NCBI RefSeq assembly: GCF_000143415.4
Contig: NW_003314317.1
Coordinates: 530,877-594,876 of the forward strand
Direction: 5' to 3'
DNA from: Selaginella moellendorffii
Taxonomy: Eukaryota > Streptophyta > Lycopodiopsida > Selaginellales > Selaginellaceae
DNA length: 64,000 nt
Under the pieces are notes generated by a model. That model was given only the letters and a program-made list of their open reading frames with translations. It did not search any database and had not been told where the DNA came from. Both the position numbers and the translations under genes were made by a program. This document shows, one piece after another, positions 60,401 to 64,000 of the stretch (position 1 is its first letter; the number at the start of each line of letters is the position of its first letter).

Positions 60401-61070
60401 AAATGTGGATCCCGACCCCGTCGTGTTCCCCTTTCGCAGGTTATCGTTGAAATGCACCTTGATAGCCGCATCCAAAGCTTCCTTGTAATTGGTCGGGTTC
60501 CAGCGCATCACCTCACCGCGAGCCCAGGTTTGCAAACCTGATATAAAGGCATGGAACGCATCCATATCCCCCATGTCCGTGACAAGTATCCTCTTTGCCA
60601 TGAACCCATTCACATATTCCTGGATGGTTCCAGTCTGCTTCAGCCTACTCAGCTCATCTCTCAGATGCAGAGTGGCATTCGGAGGAACGTATGTTGCGCG
60701 GATCCTCGCCTTCATCATGTCCCAGGTGGCCACCGGTCCTTCGTTGGCCTCCGTTGTTCTCCACCAAGACTTGGCATTATCTGCCAAGTATGGTTTTGCA
60801 CATGGGACCTTCTCCGAGCTCGGTAACCGCAATGCTCGGAAGTAGTCCTCCATATCGTAAAACCAATCCTCCACAACCTTATAGTCGTTCACTCCCTTGA
60901 ACACCGGTGGGGGCTTTGGTTTGTACTTGGGAACTGCCTGAGGGACTGATTCCACTTCGGTTTGTTCGACCTTGTCTGGTTTTGCCTCAGTCCCTGCCGA
61001 AGGGTCCGCACCTTCTGCGCTGCCAGCATCCGCAGTCTTTTGCTTTTTCTTCCGCTTCTCATCACGCTTT

Positions 61071-64000
61071 TGTAAGTGACTAAATTTTCCATTTTACTTT
61101 AGTCACTTAACCACACCTCCGACCACTTGGAGGAGTCTCACTCACAACCTCCGCAAGTCCTATTTTGGGCTTGGGCTTACTAGCCCCGAGAATGGCATCC
61201 CCGCCACTCAACTTCGTGCACTTGGTCCAAGTGCTCCATGTGTCCGATCCCATGACCGACACCCCAAGGCACCACCAACATACCAGCCCGTTAAGCTAGG
61301 CCATGCCCAATCACCTTGGTCACCTCGGTGGTCCAACACCACCAACATTGCAATCCCATCTCTCCAAGACTGGGCCATCCATCCATGAGTGGTCATCCCA
61401 GATCCACTCCTTAGCATCCTTAGGATGCCCCCAGACATGGGGAATAGCCTTCCCCAATATCCCTCTGTCAGTCCCCACTAAGTCCCTTTCTGCCCTTGGC
61501 CGTGTTTGCCAACACTGCCACTGGATCGAGGCCCACAGGCCCGACCACTAAGTCCCACGGTCCTCTAGGACTTCCTCACCACACAACTGTGTCCTTGGTC
61601 ACTACCTCAGAAGACTGCTCCTCTTCCTTTCCACAGTCTGGGCCTTTGGGACAACATTTCGGAACACCGTGGCCTTACGCGAGCCACTTGGGTACTCTCC
61701 CCGCCTTCCGCCCTTGGGTGCTCTAGCCATGGGCTTAGAGCGAGGTTCCGTTGAGCCACGCCTGGTATCCAAGTAGGTAGTGCCACCCACATTTGGACTG
61801 GGAGCATCGGCCAGTTGATCTCCCGGGGGAACTAGAGCCGGCTCTTGAACACTTCACCAAGCTACCCCGCTTGTCGGTCCGTGTTCACTCTAGTCTTGGA
61901 CTTCCCAGTGGTCAGCTCATCACCCAACACTGGGTCTGGCCTTCCTGGGCCAAACTGGCCTTTCCTGGGCCAAACTGGCCTTTCCTGGCCAAACTGGCTC
62001 CACTGGGCTCCAACCCCCACACTCTCCCTACTATACTTTTGGAACCCCCCGCAGCCCCCCCCCCCCTGGGGGACGATCGCTTTTGGCTTTCACCCAACTG
62101 CCTGTATTAGTATTCGGACTCGGACTCGGACTCGGTCTCGGTCCCGGTTTCGGACTCGGACTCGATCTCGGTCTCGGCCTCGGCCTCGGTCTCGGTCTCG
62201 ATCTCAGTTCCATCTCGGACTCCATCTCGGACTCCATCTCGGGTCCATCTCGGACTCCATCTCGGACTCCATCTCGGGTCCATCTCGGACTCCATCTCGG
62301 ACTCCATCTCGGACTCCATCTCGGACTCCATCTCGGGTCCATCTCGGACTCTATCTCGGACTCCATCTCGGGTCCATCCCGGACACTTCCACGTGTCATG
62401 TGTTGGTCCTTTTTGGTCCCTTTTTGGAGCCTCGCTTATTGCTCGCTTCGTGCTCATTCCTCGAGCACTTCGTTAGGAGTTCCACTCCCGCTCTCGACCT
62501 TTCAAGTCGGAGCTTTTGGCCCAAACGTGTTACACTCGTTTGGCTTTCGCTTCGGCCACTACCACGTGGCACCCTTCCGGCTCCACTTTGGGGCCTAGGG
62601 ATTTTGTGTCTCACAACTCCACCACCCATAGACGAAGTTCGATGTCCTCATCGAACGGTAAACCATATTGTAAAGTAACACCCACATGTGTTACCATTTC
62701 TATCCTTGGCACTCAACCAATATTTGTCTACGGCTTGACATTGAAGGCTCACCATGCCTTCTTCATATTCGTCAATGGTTTGACATTGAAGGCTCACCAT
62801 GCCTTTTGCATATTCCTCAATGGTTTGACACCAAGGCTCACCATGCCTTGCCTATCCTCTAAGGAGGGTAGTCTCTCCAACTTAGAGACTGATCGGACCA
62901 CATGTAGTGGTTCTCTCCTTTTATTGGTTTAGTTCTTGCTAAACCTTTTAGAGACCCTTCTCTAAGTCAATCCCACTACTCCTTCTCGAGTAGTCTTAAT
63001 TTCCATCTATTGAACGTTTGCACCTTGGAACTTTTACTCTTTTGACTTCTGGAAGTCAATTTCCTAGGTGTCTCCAACACCTTGCATTGCACATATTGTG
63101 CAACTTCACTTCCCCATCCTAGGAAGTTCATTACTTGAGGGCACCATCATCCTCTCTTCTATTTCGTGCCACCTTGGGCACTAAGTTCCATTTATCATAC
63201 TTTGTGCTAGGGCTGTCCATGGCCCTATCATTTGGCTACCTTACCGCTCCCTCCCTTGGAGCTTCCACTTTCGCCAAATTGGAGCAATTCGGAATCCATC
63301 CTTGGAAACACACTTCCTTTCTCGCAATTTGTTAGCGTCTAACACATTAGTGTTCCTCGCATAACTTTGTCATTTGGATTCCTTCCAAGGGATTCCACGG
63401 CCCTATCTTGGCCACTCATCTTTTGCTCCTATCCATTGATTGTTGCATCAAGCAACACAAGATCACTACCTCCCTCCTTGAGGTATTCTTTTGGTTCCAC
63501 GGCAAAGCTCCACTTTGCCAAGTACAAAGGGTGCTCACCCCTAGTAGGTCTCTTTAGCATTTTTTGCTATGGGCCCCTTCCACGGCCCAACTTTGTGACC
63601 TTCCTATGGGTCTCTCCTAGAGACTACTTTCCTTGGACAAACTATGCCATCGCAATGACATAGCTCATTCCCCTAAGGTGCTTTTCCCACTTGGTCACCT
63701 TGACCAAGCCACACCATCATCAATAGTTCAAATCAACACTTTGAACTAGGAACCTTATTCCTTAACCCAAACAAGGACCTTGTCCTTATTTAGCCACAAG
63801 ATCACCTAGTGATCTCACCTCGGCACCTTAACAGGTTTGCCAATAGGTACTAGGTCTTCCAGACCTTTCACTTGTTAACTACAACCCCGGGGGCATCCCC
63901 CACACTTGGCAGTGCGCCCAAGCCAGCCCTTCCGGCCAAGGGTCCATAGCAACTGAGATTAGGTGTCCCCATCTCACTCACCACGTCCTTGGTGCCACTT
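61071..64000 (-). mobile_element. Long LTR-like repeat R (runs off the window)
   Basis: It starts TGTAAGTGACTAAATTTTCC inside the gag frame of Gypsy 2 and matches L parts 1 and 2 in order, uninterrupted at the transposon target (62906). No coding sequence. The other end is outside the window. Confidence 0.75.
62048..62390. repeat. Poly-C tract and minisatellite in R
   Basis: A C run at about 62052-62066, then CTCGGACTCGGT and CGGACTCCATCT units as in L. The unit number differs from L. Confidence 0.9.

Larger units (their letters stand above)
56534..61070 (-). mobile_element. Gypsy element 2 (chromovirus) gag-pol, interrupted
   Basis: The long frame 60955-57479 continues upstream without an ATG to 61070, where R cuts gag. 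Order: Gag core ([21 protein letters not shown]), zinc knuckle with its first Cys replaced ([15 protein letters not shown]), protease ([12 protein letters not shown]), RT ([23 protein letters not shown], intact YIDDILIYS), RNase H ([16 protein letters not shown]), and integrase finger ([16 protein letters not shown]) and core ([21 protein letters not shown]). A TAG at 57479 breaks the integrase. Two GT-AG segments (57386-57432, 56916-56967) must be removed to continue to the C-terminus, which ends in a chromodomain (YEVEAILNARK, HVKWKGFPHCEATWEPEENL). Confidence 0.9.

Overview
The window is nuclear DNA of a land plant, most likely a lycophyte such as Selaginella (inference). Seen directly: almost every host gene is cut by GT-AG introns of about 45-65 bases, there is a long intronless PPR gene, a two-component His-phosphotransfer gene, a plant bZIP and a plant ISWI gene, and chromovirus-type Gypsy elements. 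No rRNA, tRNA or CRISPR array was found.

Gene-rich part (1-19.3 kb): an unrecognised 755-aa serine-rich protein (782-3456, -), a bZIP factor (5863-7341, +), an AHP-type phosphotransfer protein (7616-8393, -), an ISWI chromatin remodeller (9041-13447, +), a class 3 / diacylglycerol lipase-like protein (13817-16336, -) and an intronless PPR protein with about 20 consecutive 31-residue motifs (16771-19281, +). AHP/ISWI and lipase/PPR are divergent pairs sharing short upstream regions; ISWI/lipase and bZIP/AHP are convergent.

Transition (19.3-27.6 kb): two diverged copies of a composite block that holds a 139-aa unknown gene, a scrap of PPR sequence and the 3' end of the 782-3456 gene, with a deleted Copia element between them. 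Next comes a 10-exon gene (24206 to about 26370) whose open frame joins a sirtuin C-terminal fragment to a proteasome beta-like Ntn-hydrolase domain with Thr1 and Asp17 in register.

Nested mobile DNA (27.6-64 kb): a decayed Gypsy element (27646-32517) is broken by a long LTR-like repeat L (32518 on). L is split by a 13,428-bp TIR DNA transposon (34375-47802) with a 4-bp AGTG target duplication; the unsplit target is visible in the sister repeat R at 62906. A second transposon copy starts at 50399 and is itself cut at 54968 by a chromodomain Gypsy element (54969-61070, -), whose gag is cut by R (61071 to the window end). The nesting predicts that the rest of each outer element lies to the right of the window.

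The transposon is the most novel object. It carries (i) a 1029-aa DDE-like transposase candidate of the DUF7869 type, (ii) an 85-aa acidic protein, and (iii) an 11-exon, 1637-aa protein joining a ParB-like N-terminal region, a long acidic linker and a C-terminal FCP1/NIF-like HAD domain. More than 20 short palindromes with half-site ATGGCATG-AGG are scattered through it, in spacers, inside its introns and even inside coding exons. They were not seen in the host genes. A plausible reading is a self-contained mobile system with its own dispersed binding sites.
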